NCBI GenBank assembly: GCA_018806985.1
Contig: JADANN010000465.1
Coordinates: forward strand, 1,922,001-1,986,000
Length of the DNA: 64,000 nt
Source: Angiostrongylus vasorum
Lineage: Eukaryota; Nematoda; Chromadorea; Rhabditida; Metastrongylidae
Direction: 5' to 3'
A model generated the notes under the pieces. It was not told where the DNA came from. It was given only the letters and a program-made list of their open reading frames with translations, and did not search any database. The stretch's first letter is position 1. Each line of letters begins with the position of its first letter. The translations under genes were made by a program, and so were the position numbers. Of the stretch, positions 1 through 11,000 are shown piece by piece.

Positions 1-2029
1 TTGGAACGACACCATTGAAAAGTAAGTGTTGACTTCTCCAATGTCGTTTCTGCAACTGATAGTCTGTTTATAAAACGTTTTTCTTACTTCAGCTACCAAT
101 TTTTTCGTAACTAAAATTCCTCTTTACACAAACTACGAATGCGTTTTTTTAGTTGCATCCAAGGAGTCCGCTTTCGTGTACGCCATTGCTTCGGCTGGTG
201 TGAGTCACTCACTAGCGAAAGCATGTGCAAAGGTGAAAATTTTTTTTAAAGCGAATCGATAGAACTCTCAACTGCGTATTTTTCGAAACTGATACTTATG
301 GTCTGTCTACGGGTTCTCCTAGTTCAAGCCTCTTTCAGGGGCTTATCGAAGATTGTGGTTGTGGGCCCACACCGTCTTCATTATCAAATAACTTCGTTTG
401 GTCTGGATGCTCAGACAATGTGCGGTATGGTAACTCGTTTGGTAGGAAATTCATAGACATGAATGACAAGGTTCATAGTGATGCAAGGTTGGATATAAAA
501 ATCTTTTGATATTGTACTTAAGTACACTGGGGGGCTTATAGAAACGCAATTCAGTGACATCTGTGCTTTTTATAGAGCTCTCATGAACCTTCACAACAAC
601 CGTGTAGGCCGTCGACTTCTCGCTGCTCAAATGGCAAAGGAGTGTAAATGTCATGGTGTGAGTGGAAGTTGCGTGACAAAGACGTGCTGGAGAGTGGTGC
701 CAAAGTCAGTTCTGCACTTTTTTCTAAGCGTGAATACCGGATCAATATTTCCATATTGTATACTTGGAGTTTTAACTACCTATTTTGTGCCGACAAGTTG
801 CTTGGCATTTGCTTCGTAAATGTTAGTGCTTTCTCCAGAATGTTCTTTCCATGTGGTTCTATACTCCTACTAATCTAATTTTACCGCTCATCTTGAGTTT
901 GCTTTTTTACGCCGTTACTAAATTAGCGCATTGCAGGGTATTTATTTGTAGATTCGACGAATTCGCTCAACTGCTTAAGCACAAGTATGATATCGCTCAA
1001 CAGGTGACTGTTGCTCCTCACGACATGTCGCTTATGATTCGGGAACCTGCGTTTGATGGAAAGCGTACAGAACGCTACCTCAAAGATAAAAGAGATAAAC
1101 ACAAGGTGAAACCTAGAAGCGAAAAGTTTACTTTGCGTTAAGTTAATAATGTTCAGGCTTCGAAAGGTGACTTAGTCTACCTTGACGCTTCGCCAAATTA
1201 CTGTTCTCTGGATACTAGAGGTCGGAATTGTGGAACTAACTGCAACGAGATTTGCTGTGGAAAAGGCACGTATAGATTCTTTGTTCCATTTTGTTTTCTA
1301 GCTAATGTAACTGTGGTGTCAAGAGGCATTTTTGTCCGAATGTCGGTAACTCTTGTGACTTTTTAAATGTTACGTCTTGAGTTTTCATATCCTTTTTTAC
1401 TTGCTGCTTGTGTTCAGAATAGTTTCAGCTATGATGGAATAAAAACATATATAGTGTCATGACAGACGCGGATAGATAAGGCGCGTGTGGCGCAGTGGTC
1501 GTAGGCGCCCTGCAAAGCCCATACGGAATCGATCCCTGCGCCCATGGCGCAACAAATCTTCCATCCGTCCGGGGTCGGCAAATTGGTACCAGACTTGTCT
1601 GGAAGGATAGCAGTGCTGGCTCGATACATCAATAGGCCACCGCGAGTCATTGTAAAGGGTAGATATGCATTCAATCACCTCCAGACGATGCTTTATGAAG
1701 TCGAATGCATGGAGCATCCCTCAGGGATTGATCAACGCCGACAGCTTTGGAGCTTTCATTGTGTTATAGATTCATCTCCTGAGAATGATACGTTGGTTAA
1801 CGATTATTCGGCTTTTGGTAAGAGGAATGGTTCCTCTGTTTTAAAAAATTTGAGCACTACTGTGATAGTTTGCCGAGGTAGCGATAATGACGGTTATGCG
1901 GACATATTTCTAGGCTGGCACACTGTGCGAGAAGTGGTCGATGAGCCTTGTCATTGTCGATTTATTTGGTGCTGTGATGTGCAGTGCAAAACATGTAAGA
2001 AAGTAATTGATAGGAATTTTTGTCGTTAG
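1..2029 (+). CDS. Wnt family secreted ligand, 3' part (exons joined 1-21, 153-232, 339-487, 576-704, 952-1105, 1157-1265, 1914-2029)
   Basis: Wnt proteins are secreted, lipid-modified ligands of Frizzled receptors that pattern embryos and neurons. The pieces read in order as Wnt signatures. 153-232 gives [20 protein letters not shown]. 339-487 gives GLIEDCGCG and a [11 protein letters not shown] block. 576-704 gives [11 protein letters not shown] followed by [11 protein letters not shown], which contains the serine that is acylated in other Wnts, and then KTCW. 952-1105 begins FDEFA. 1157-1265 gives [12 protein letters not shown] and CCGKG. 1914-2029 gives the cysteine-rich end [13 protein letters not shown] before a TAG stop. 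Reading frame and phase join at every junction, with gt donors except the last intron, which needs a GC donor. A SINE lies in that last intron. The N-terminal half, including the signal peptide, lies left of the window. The paralogue (mom-2, egl-20, cwn-1, cwn-2 or lin-44 type) cannot be decided by eye. Family assignment is very secure; exact splice sites are good but inferred. Confidence 0.93.
1480..1750 (+). mobile_element. SINE family A copy (tRNA-derived), in the last Wnt intron
   Basis: The copy starts with a tRNA-like head: an A-box-like TGGCGCAGTGG, then a B-box-like GAATCGATCCC about 35 bases later. The body is shared with about 15 other copies in the window and contains GGTACCAGACTTGTCTGG and the closing GGGATTGATCAACGCCGA. 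The head-plus-body organisation is that of an RNA polymerase III-derived SINE. Confidence 0.85.
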
Positions 2030-3460
2030 AGTCTTCAATATCTTCTGCACCATCGTTGACTTTTCACAATTCATGACGTTCATGATGTTCTTCTATGTCC
2101 ACTTCATGTTGAAATTACCAAACAGATACCCATAGCGATTGAGTATAGTTAAGGTTTTCTATGTGGAATATTTAAGTGCATAGAATTTACTCTTTGCCAT
2201 GTGGCTACGATCTGATCTTGAATCTCGTCATTTTACTCACGTAGTTTGTACATATTAATATATCGAGTTTTTACAATAATAAACTATTTTTAATATGTCT
2301 CTCGGCACTATAGCGCGTTCAGTAGTTCATGATGTCTTATCCAATGTATCCGTGGATATACATGAAAGAAGCATGGATGTGAATAGTTTGGTTGCTACCA
2401 ATATTGGAAATTCGCACGTTGGTGAGGTTAATGAAGGCAATTTCATTGCACATCTGTGTCTGTTTTATTCCTGATGGGTCGTCTGCAGGATACTAAGAGT
2501 TTTGGAAACGTCGCGCAGTGTGGCGTTAAACATCATATTGTGAGATGTGGTCGTCTAGGGTCTTTCAATATCCAGCGTGGTCTTTCAAGAGCCAGAGTTT
2601 ACCACATCTGGCCCGCAACAGTAGATTACCGGCATTGCTTTTCATGGGTATTTGAATACGAAAATGTGTAGACGAGGCATAAATTTTGGAAGCATCCAGT
2701 GTCCAGTTTGTGACCAGCTTAATACAAGGCTTGCCTTTCTAACTTTGGTTAGCTGAACAAGACATATATTTGTATCTGGGTGCCCATGTTTACATGTGGG
2801 TGTCCACACTGCTTTTTTTCTTTGTTGTCAAAAACTCTGTATTGGTACTGAATTTTAACGGAACGACGCCCCACTTAATGTCGTTGCGGATTTTCTGGGT
2901 TTCTTTCTGAAATATGCTGCAATTTCTCTATTTCTAGAGTAAATAGGGATTCGAGAATATCGTATTATTTTTGAAGAGTTCGCCCTATTGCTCTAGAGCT
3001 GTGCAATATCTGCATGCAGAAATTCACTATAGGTTACTTTGGTCCGCATTACAAACGTGTTGCTGTTGGCACTTGGAAGCGTTTTGTGACTCATGATGAA
3101 TTTCTCTCCGTATTTTTTTACATCCGCTTATTCTATGCGACGGCAGTGGGTCAGAGCGACTGGGATAAATTCATCAGTCAGATTACCGGTCAGTAAACTC
3201 GTTAGTGGAAGGTATTTTCTGTATTTCTATATGCGGAGTAGAATTTTTTGGCCTGAACTCACCATAAAAATTTGTTCCGGACAAGCTGTCGAATGATCAT
3301 AAGAAGTGCAGCAAAAAGAGCTCTAAGCGGTAAAATTTATGGCCGATAAGGAAATGCATCGTACATTATGCAGTATGCTTCTTTCCCTCCCAAACTGGTA
3401 CACAATACATAATGTGTTATGTCTCATGGCCAATGTATTAAATACGACTATTTGATGACT
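2030..3460. other. AT-rich sequence with no recognisable gene
   Basis: This stretch follows the Wnt stop codon and should include its 3' untranslated region. Canonical-like poly(A) signals (aataaa) occur near 2276-2282, which is a plausible 3' end for the Wnt transcript. No other protein or repeat is recognised; the short open frames here look random. Confidence 0.5.
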
Positions 3461-3462
3461 AT

Positions 3463-3702
3463 GGGGCGCGTGTAGCATAATGGTTGGAGGCGTCGTTCAA
3501 AACACATGGGATCGATCCCGGCGCTCCAGCCCCACCCAAGCCTACTTGTCTGAGAGGATAGCGGCACTGGTCTGATGTATCGGTAGGCCACCGCGAGTCA
3601 GTCTACAGGCCAGATATGCATTCAGTTACCTCCAACGATGCTTAATGAAGTCGAATGCATAGCGCACCCTTGGGGATTGATGAACGCCGATAGCCTTATC
3701 TT
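3463..3702 (+). mobile_element. SINE family A copy, internally shortened
   Basis: The head GGGGCGCGTGTAGCATAATGG and the B-box-like GGGATCGATCCC are intact. Part of the body between the head and CTTGTCTGAGAGGATAG is deleted compared with other copies. The end CTTGGGGATTGATGAACGCC matches the family 3' region. Confidence 0.8.
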
Positions 3703-5580
3703 TTTTTCTTCCTTACTTATTTGACAAGTTTGCGAGCAATGCGTTGAAGTCGTTGCGCTGATTACTGTATGCCATAAGTGCGAAACGTTGCCATGCTTCT
3801 TAACTATTATTGCGTTTTAAGTCAAGAGCTTTTAGCTTGGTTAACACGGAAGTCGATGTAATTGTACCAAAAAGCATCAAACAATGTCTCCGTATCACGA
3901 TCATAGCCTAATTTTTTGGTCCATAATTTCGCAACAAAGACAACCATTATGACGTCCAGCATCTTTGAAGAGATGTACAAGAGCAGGTCAAAAAACTACA
4001 TAAAGTCGGCGCTTTTTTCGATATGTACATATAACATACAAGATGAAAGTAAACAGTGATATTCTTTTACCCCTGTAACTCCCTTTATTGACGATGTGAC
4101 CTTCATCGAACCGAAAGCTTATTAATCGGAACAGATACTGAGTGACTTCAGTCATGACTATGCACAATTGAAACTGGTGAAGAAAATTATAGCACCGATC
4201 AGCTTTGTTCCTTATGCAAATTTACAAGGAATAAAGATCGAGAAGTCAGCAAACGATCTTAAGCCAAAGTGCAGGAGGTTGTGAACTGAATATAAAGGAG
4301 AGTTTACAATCACTTCAAGGCAGTAATAGGGGGAAGAAAAAAAGGGATCATCCAATCTGTGTTATGCTTCTCCTATGTGCTGTACTGATGTCTCAGAATC
4401 TGAATGTCATTTGTCTCGGAATTTCAAGAACTACACAAGTCAGTGGATGATGTGCTCAGAGTTATCGGCTGTTGAAGGGTCTGCATGAGCAACATGTCGA
4501 GTTAGGCGATAAACAAAAGTACTTTGAATTCTATTACCATCAGCAGTGATTGATTGGGAACTATTGCGCTAAGCACTCACTTAGAGTTAGAGTCGTTCAC
4601 TGTGACAACCAGTGAACAAGGACTTTGCTAGATCAATTTCAGTGCATGGCCAGCTGGCAAGCGGAGTCATACTGATATGTTGCTCACATTTCTTTCAGGA
4701 TGCCAATGAATACGCTCTTTTATTTTTCTGCAACGAGATGTATTGAATTCTTCTTGCCCAAAACAGAATCGAAAGGGAGTTATTTCGGACGTACGTTCAA
4801 ATGATTTAGTCAACGGCGAGCAGGTGATATGGGTATGCGATTGTTCCCACAAGTTTTGAGGCCGCTTTTCCACCATTGAAGTGAAGAATTAGTCAAGCGC
4901 ACGTCATCGCAAGGTCAATGTATGTGTGCACGCTGGTCGACCGAAATTTAAAAATTCTAATAATCTAGAGACGAATTGGTCTGCAAAATTTCTGTTATCA
5001 CTTGTATTTCCCACGATCGTCGAGTGCTTTGTACGAAAATCTGCATTCGTTTTTGCCATGGTTTTTTATTTTTTACTATGTTCGACGGGTTACGGTACTA
5101 CTGTTGGTGCACAACGCACCTATAATTAGCTTATCAGTCCTTTCAGACTAAATGGGGCTTGTTTATTTGATGCGGACCCGAATTCCCACGTAGATGTCAT
5201 CCATTTAATCACATCTTTTGGTTGAACCAGCGTGCGTGACAGAAATTGCACATGCGAATGCACACCAATACATTCTTGTATGAATATTTCCTCTCATTTG
5301 CGGAAACCGTGGTCGAATCCTGCGTAATACAGACAAGAATCCCATCCATTTAATGCACTTCTCTCCAAGGGTACGCAAATATTACACTATTGCTTCTGGT
5401 CCTCATTTAGCCGTTAAGTACGCTATTCTGGAACCCTCCACAAATTCCACATTAGAAAGAACATCTGTTGCCTAACAGTAATGTAGTTCTCTTCTGCAAG
5501 GAGCCATCGTCACAGTATTCTTACCGACCGTATGCTTTGTTAAGAAAATTCAAACTTAATCACATTCGGCAGTTTCCAAT
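3703..5580. other. No recognisable gene or repeat
   Basis: Only short open frames interrupted by stops are seen. One stretch near 4680-4880 has an acceptor-like tttctttcag and a moderately long open frame on each strand, but neither translation resembles a family I know. Confidence 0.4.
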
Positions 5581-5584
5581 AATA

Positions 5585-6095
5585 ATCTTCCTTATGACCG
5601 TAATGGTGCTGAGATAGTTGCAAAACTTCGGACAGTTGGTGTCTGCGGTGGGGGACCGAACATGCTATTACCTTTTCCGGTGATTAACGCATTCACGACA
5701 ACACCATGCGGGTTTTTCGTTTCACCTTTCTCTCAGCCGTGTTATTGACCTATCTACTATCAGCAATCACCCGTCAACGGGATTGATGTGGGGAGCACAA
5801 ATCGTCATTGGACCCAGTTATGCTGAAGCTGTGGTATAAATCACAATCTTTGCCAATTTCTTATTTACTGCCTACTCTTTTTAATAGCAGGGTATTATGT
5901 AAATCTTGCATGGTGTGGTTGTGAAGTGTTAGCCACCGGAAAGGGTGATAGCGTGTTCGGCCCTCAGCGAAGACATCAGCAGTCCAGAGTTTTGAGAATA
6001 TATCAGCACCATCATGGTTATATTTCACATAATGCCCTGCCGTTAAAAAAGAGTACGTAATAGATAGAAAAGTGGTAAAATATTCTGTATGATTG
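5585..6095. mobile_element. SINE family B, inverted pair (minus copy then plus copy)
   Basis: 5585-5835 reads on the minus strand: tail ATATCTCAGCACC-like, tRNA-like core with B-box-like GTTCGGTCCCCC, then the body with GACGGGTGATTGCTG. Between them, 5845-5910 carries the shared tail end (TTATTTACTGCCTACTC on the plus strand). 5905-6095 is a second copy on the plus strand, starting at GCATGGTGTGG and ending with another tail. The two copies face away from each other around the shared tail. Confidence 0.75.
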
Positions 6096-6830
6096 AGCTG
6101 AAGCGACGTTGGTATAAAAACTATTATTCATCTGGGGTTCCAGCGCCTTCGCCTGCCTCGGAGCCGGATTGACCCGAATCGATGATCCACAGCTGGTCGC
6201 TTTCGCACTGAGTCGAGCCCAGTGCATTGTTCACCTGGTTTCTTAAAGATTCTAACGAAAAAAAGTACTTATAGTCGCAATGTTGAGGATATCGTCAGCT
6301 GCATGTCGCTGCGAAAGTTTTACGACCAATTATGATTTTGTTTTTTTAGCGGCATTTATTGCGTGAACTGTACCTGGTGATGTTTCAAACCACGTTGTTT
6401 TCTCTTGACATATTCGTTGTTTCTTCACACCATATCGATCATCCTATCTGCACCATGTTTATTTTATGCTTTCAGATCACTTCAATATAATTGGTGTACT
6501 AGTATCTAGTCTCCTATTTTTGAAATCGTGCGAAATCTTATTGGGTAAAGAATGATTACCGTACATACATCCTATCGGCAGACCTTGTTTCTTAACACAT
6601 ACGTGACGACGTGACCTCCATAGGGAGTTATTTGCTTAAGGATACAGTAGCCGGCACGGCCTCTTTAGAGGTCATTTTGTTTCCAATGATTTACTTTGGC
6701 GAAGAGAGCCTTTTGAGAACAAATACTAACATTGTAAATACCAGCATTTAAAACACTCGTACCCATAGAGCGATACAGCAAATTCTTTTCTATGAAGGAT
6801 AAAATATGAAGCTCTCGTCGTTTCACCAAA
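6096..6830. other. No recognisable gene
   Basis: 6120-6240 has a trace of a PLE-like terminal region (TCGATGATCCACAGCTGGTCG resembles 45.96 kb). The rest shows nothing that I recognise. Confidence 0.35.
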
Positions 6831-6831
6831 C

Positions 6832-7042
6832 AGCGTTAGAGGTGACTGAATGCGCATCTATTCCTTATCGTGAATCGCGGCTGCCTACCAACGTATGGAG
6901 CCAGTTGTGCTATACCCGCAGACAAGTCTGGCACTAATTTACTGATCCCGGAGGGATGGAAGGCTTGGTGGGCATGGGGTACGTGGATCGATCCCATGAG
7001 TATTGCAAGACACCTTCTACCACTGATCTACACGCGCCCTAT
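6832..7042 (-). mobile_element. SINE family A copy
   Basis: The copy reads on the minus strand from a degraded tRNA-like head (ending at ACACGCGCCC on the plus strand near 7032) through the TGCCAGACTTGTCTG block. The 3' end is missing. It is more diverged than the neighbouring copy. Confidence 0.75.
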
Positions 7043-7061
7043 CAGTATGTTGTAAAAAAAA

Positions 7062-7300
7062 AGCTCTTGGCGTTGATCAATCCCTGAGGGGATGCGCCAT
7101 GCATTCGACTTCACTAAGTATCGTTGAGGATGATTGAATGCGTATCTGGCGTTTACAATAACTTGCGATGACCTACCGATGTAACGAGCCATTGCTGCTG
7201 GACAGACAAGTCTGGTAGCAGTTTACCGACCCCGGAGGGATGGAAGGCATGGTGGGCCATGGGCGCAGGGATCGATTCCACGTGTGTCGTAGTGGCGCCA
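7062..7300 (-). mobile_element. SINE family A copy
   Basis: A minus-strand copy: the plus strand begins AGCTCTTGGCGTTGATCAATC, the reverse complement of the family 3' end, and continues to GGGATCGATTCCACGTG (B-box region). Its head stops at a GGCGCCA short of the usual end. Confidence 0.8.
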
Positions 7301-7599
7301 TAATACTGTAATATTCTCAACCCATCAACTCTTCTGGTTGTCGAAATATTATCGTGTATTGTCGAAAAGCCAACAGGTCTGTAAAGACTCAAAATTAGGC
7401 GTTGTTCGTTGCGACTACCAAGCAAAATTAGGCGTCTTTGAGCAACAGTTAGTGTTATATGAATCAAAAAGAAGCAACAAAAGTGGTTCGGAATCTCAAA
7501 TGGGCTTCGAACCTGCGGTTTCCCTTGCTGGGGCTGTAGCAACCACACCAACCGAGGCCATTGCTTTGCTTTTCTCTTAGCCATGATTTTACTCTATAG

Positions 7600-7805
7600 A
7601 TGATATCATCAATCACCCGTCAAGGGTAATGAAACTTGGTGGATAGCACGTCGGCCAGCTATAGGGGTATTACCGGGTTAGAAACCCAACCGAGGTGCCG
7701 GATTTTGCTCGTATCACGGCGTTCTTTTGATTGTATTTCACATAGCACCCTGCCCTTTAAAAAAAAAGAGAACAGGCAGTAAATAAAAAAGTCAAGGCAA
7801 AAAAG
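7600..7805 (+). mobile_element. SINE family B copy, degraded
   Basis: It contains the body fragment ATCAATCACCCGTCAAGGGTA and ends with the full tail, TTGTATTTCACATAGCACCC then AACAGGCAGTAAATAAAAAAG. The tRNA-like core between them is poorly preserved. Confidence 0.6.
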
Positions 7806-8088
7806 TAGTGTCTTGGGAATGTGTTTTACAGCCTCTTTTCTTCTTGAAATGTGGCATAATTTTCTAATATTTTTATATTGTCAACCTTTTTGCAACGGCA
7901 AAAATCGATCAACGGTTGAGGATGATTCTAAAAAATACTTATTATTGAAAAACGGTTGTAAAGTCATCAAGGAACTCATTGTGATTCACCAGTAGAATGA
8001 TTTATGGTTAAACAACATTCATAAAATAATATACAGTAGTAGGAGAGACTACGTGTGTTGTTGGTGTTCTATGTGCTGAGCCAACGTT

Positions 8089-11000
8089 TCAAACGCGCCA
8101 TGCTTTTGATATGACATCCTGATAGTTGTAGACACCGTCGACACCAGTACTCCTCAAAGACAGGTTAGCATTGATTGACGATTGTCGTTCTGCTCGATGT
8201 TTTCGGTATAGATGGATAGTGAGTAGTGGGAGAAGAAACGTGAATAATGGTATCAGCTGAAAAAATAAAAGTACTACCACGGATGAAATATGAATCTCCA
8301 TTCATTTTTCCTTTTCCTTGTAGCGAATAAAATTATTTTGAATATCTCTCTGGAAGAGATCTGATAAGAGTGTTCGAATGCTATAGTGATTATATCAAAC
8401 GAATATTTAAGCTCTAGGTTTAATGACAATGAATCGGTATAATTTTTGATAAAAGCAGACTGCATGAAGACAACCATGTCTGTGTAGGACCGCCGTCCTC
8501 ACCGTTGCCGTCTTTAACTGCGTAAGTCAGCAAGCTAATGTTATAAACTTGTGAAGTAATGTATTATTAAAGTAGACATGAAAAGCAACAGAGAACATTA
8601 GCATAGAAATGATCCCGACAGTAGAATGTTTCATTACTTTTCGGAGTGACGAGACTCAACAAAATGTTAGATGGTCGTATATATATCAATCCTAAAACGA
8701 TCCACGCCATTACTGAGAGAACGACGTTTCTATTACGCGAAATATTACTGTGATGAATAGCACTTAGTTATTTACATTTTTTATTTCATTTTAAATGACC
8801 CATCTTTACATCTACCTCCCGGATCGCTGTACCTCCTATATTCGAATCGTTTCCTCCAAGCCACCATTCACTAACTTCTTCGAACTTTTAGGTGTGAGGT
8901 CGGCTGTTGCTTGAGGATCTCCGTCTTTGTTACGAATTTCGTTGGGTTCCGATCGAGCTCATTCATCATGGAAACCTCGGATAGCAGTGCTGGAGCGTTC
9001 CCACAGAGCTTGGAGGGAACGAGTTCATTTCGGATAAGTCTACTTATTCCCAATTTCCCGACGATGAGGGGCCTGGTGAGCTTGGGGCTAGGTCTAACCA
9101 TTACCGTGCTCGTGATGAACGGCAGCGCAGTTCTAAACTACATTGAAATATTACAACCGATAGTTTTTTGTGTCGTATTTCAACAGATTTTAGAATTTAT
9201 CTTTCTTTCAATAAAATCAATAAGTGTTATTTGTACCGTTACCACATCGCATCCAACCATTCGTCACCAAATTATCTATGACTTGATCTCTAAGCTTTGT
9301 ACGTTTGTGGCAGCTTTAGGCATCAATGCTAACTGATCCATCGATTTTGTGATTCTTCAAAATCCAAGCAGTCCACACGACATTGAAATTTGCAGTAGTC
9401 AAGAGCTTTCCGGTTTTCTTCGGATGTGCACCAACATAGGTAATGCAGTGACGTGGCTAGAGCTGTGCCACAGGTGTCGTTAAATAAACGCAATATCCTG
9501 GTTTGACGACATCCACGGTCAAACAATGTCTACATTCTTCCAAGGAAGGGAAATTAAGGTCGGAACTACTAGGGAAGCGCTCCCTCACATCCACAAATGC
9601 GTTTGCTTGTGTAGTGGAAACCTGGAAACCCTCCAGCATGGCTGTACCTGGATTTCAGCAAGATTCAACTCCAGCAGCGCTCAACGACATTCATAAAGAA
9701 GACCAAAAATCCTCCAGCAGAAACCGAACGTACACGATGATTCAAAGACGTTCGTGGATGACCGATGTGAGAAAACGAACTGAATGAAAGAAGTGCAGAG
9801 ATTCGCACAAAAAATCGAAAAGTAAGTAATATCCAAGTAATCACCACAACTAAGTGCAAATTCGATTTTTTTATGCTTTCGATATTCAGAGAATCTGCCA
9901 GTGTTTCTCACAGCATGCCAGAGCATTTTTTTCTCTGACACTCATGGCTGGTTCAATAGTGATTCATCATAAATGGAAGCTTGAACTTTTCTTGAAACGT
10001 TTTGTACAAATTGTACTACTCATATACGATGGATATGAATGCAGACGTACAAATGAACTGCATATAACGTTAAGAGAGTTTGAAAAAAATAGAAACATAG
10101 CATTCTTTTCTCATTCTCTTCAAGGCAAGCTAAATTTCTCACATAGAAAACTCCTCGTGCCGCTCCGAAGGCTATCTCATTGGTGCCGAACAGCAGATAT
10201 CGTGCAGCACGCATACCTAGTCCACCGAAGCTGTATAGCAGATATATCGTTCTAAAGTTTTAGTGGATTATAGTCACTAGTCACTTTTCCTATTCTTTTT
10301 TCATGGCAAAGTATCATGTGAAATATGACCACAATGATACCGAGATATTTACAAAACTCCGTACCACAGGTAGATTGCTGCGGTGGAGATGAAACCCGCT
10401 ATTACCCTTTCTACGGGCTAACGCAGGCATTCAGCACAACACTATGGGGGGTCCTTCGTTTCGCCTTCATTTCGGCCATGTTCAAACCTATAAGTATTAT
10501 CAGCAATCACCCGTTAATGGGACTGATCCAACGAACACAAATCGGTATTGAACTCAGTCAAGCTGTTTTCGCGTCACTGCTGGAAGAAAGGCGAAACCAA
10601 GGACCCGTATGGTGTGGAGATGAACACGGGTAATATCGGTTTCGATCCCCACCTCAGACACCTGCGGTCAAGAAATTTGTAAAAATATCTCAGCATCGTT
10701 GTGGTTATAGTTAAATAATCTACGGAACAAATCAAATAATCTCGTATCAAATGTTTTATTTTAATCTTTTTGGTTTTGGTCTAAACCCAAGAAGAAAAAA
10801 AAGAAAACATAACTGGAAGAAATTCCTATACAGTTGAATAACAATTAACTAACAATTGCAAAAGTGATAAGTAGGAAGCAAACTGTGTGATGAACATGTT
10901 CTCGTGGAGTTGGAAACGTGACGATAATGACCAGTGAATTCTGAAATACTTCGCTAACTTAAGCGTTATTATTTACTGCCTACTCTTTTTAATGGCATGG

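Noticed and set aside
3463..3540. Possible functional tRNA gene
   Set aside because: A and B boxes are good, but the cloverleaf stems do not pair and the sequence continues into the SINE A body.
4140..4880. Possible decayed gene with splice-like tttctttcag
   Set aside because: Translations in all frames are broken by stops and match no family that I recognise.
9854..10255. 133-codon plus-strand open frame
   Set aside because: No splice context, signature or repeat pattern; AT-rich intron sequence of the receptor gene.
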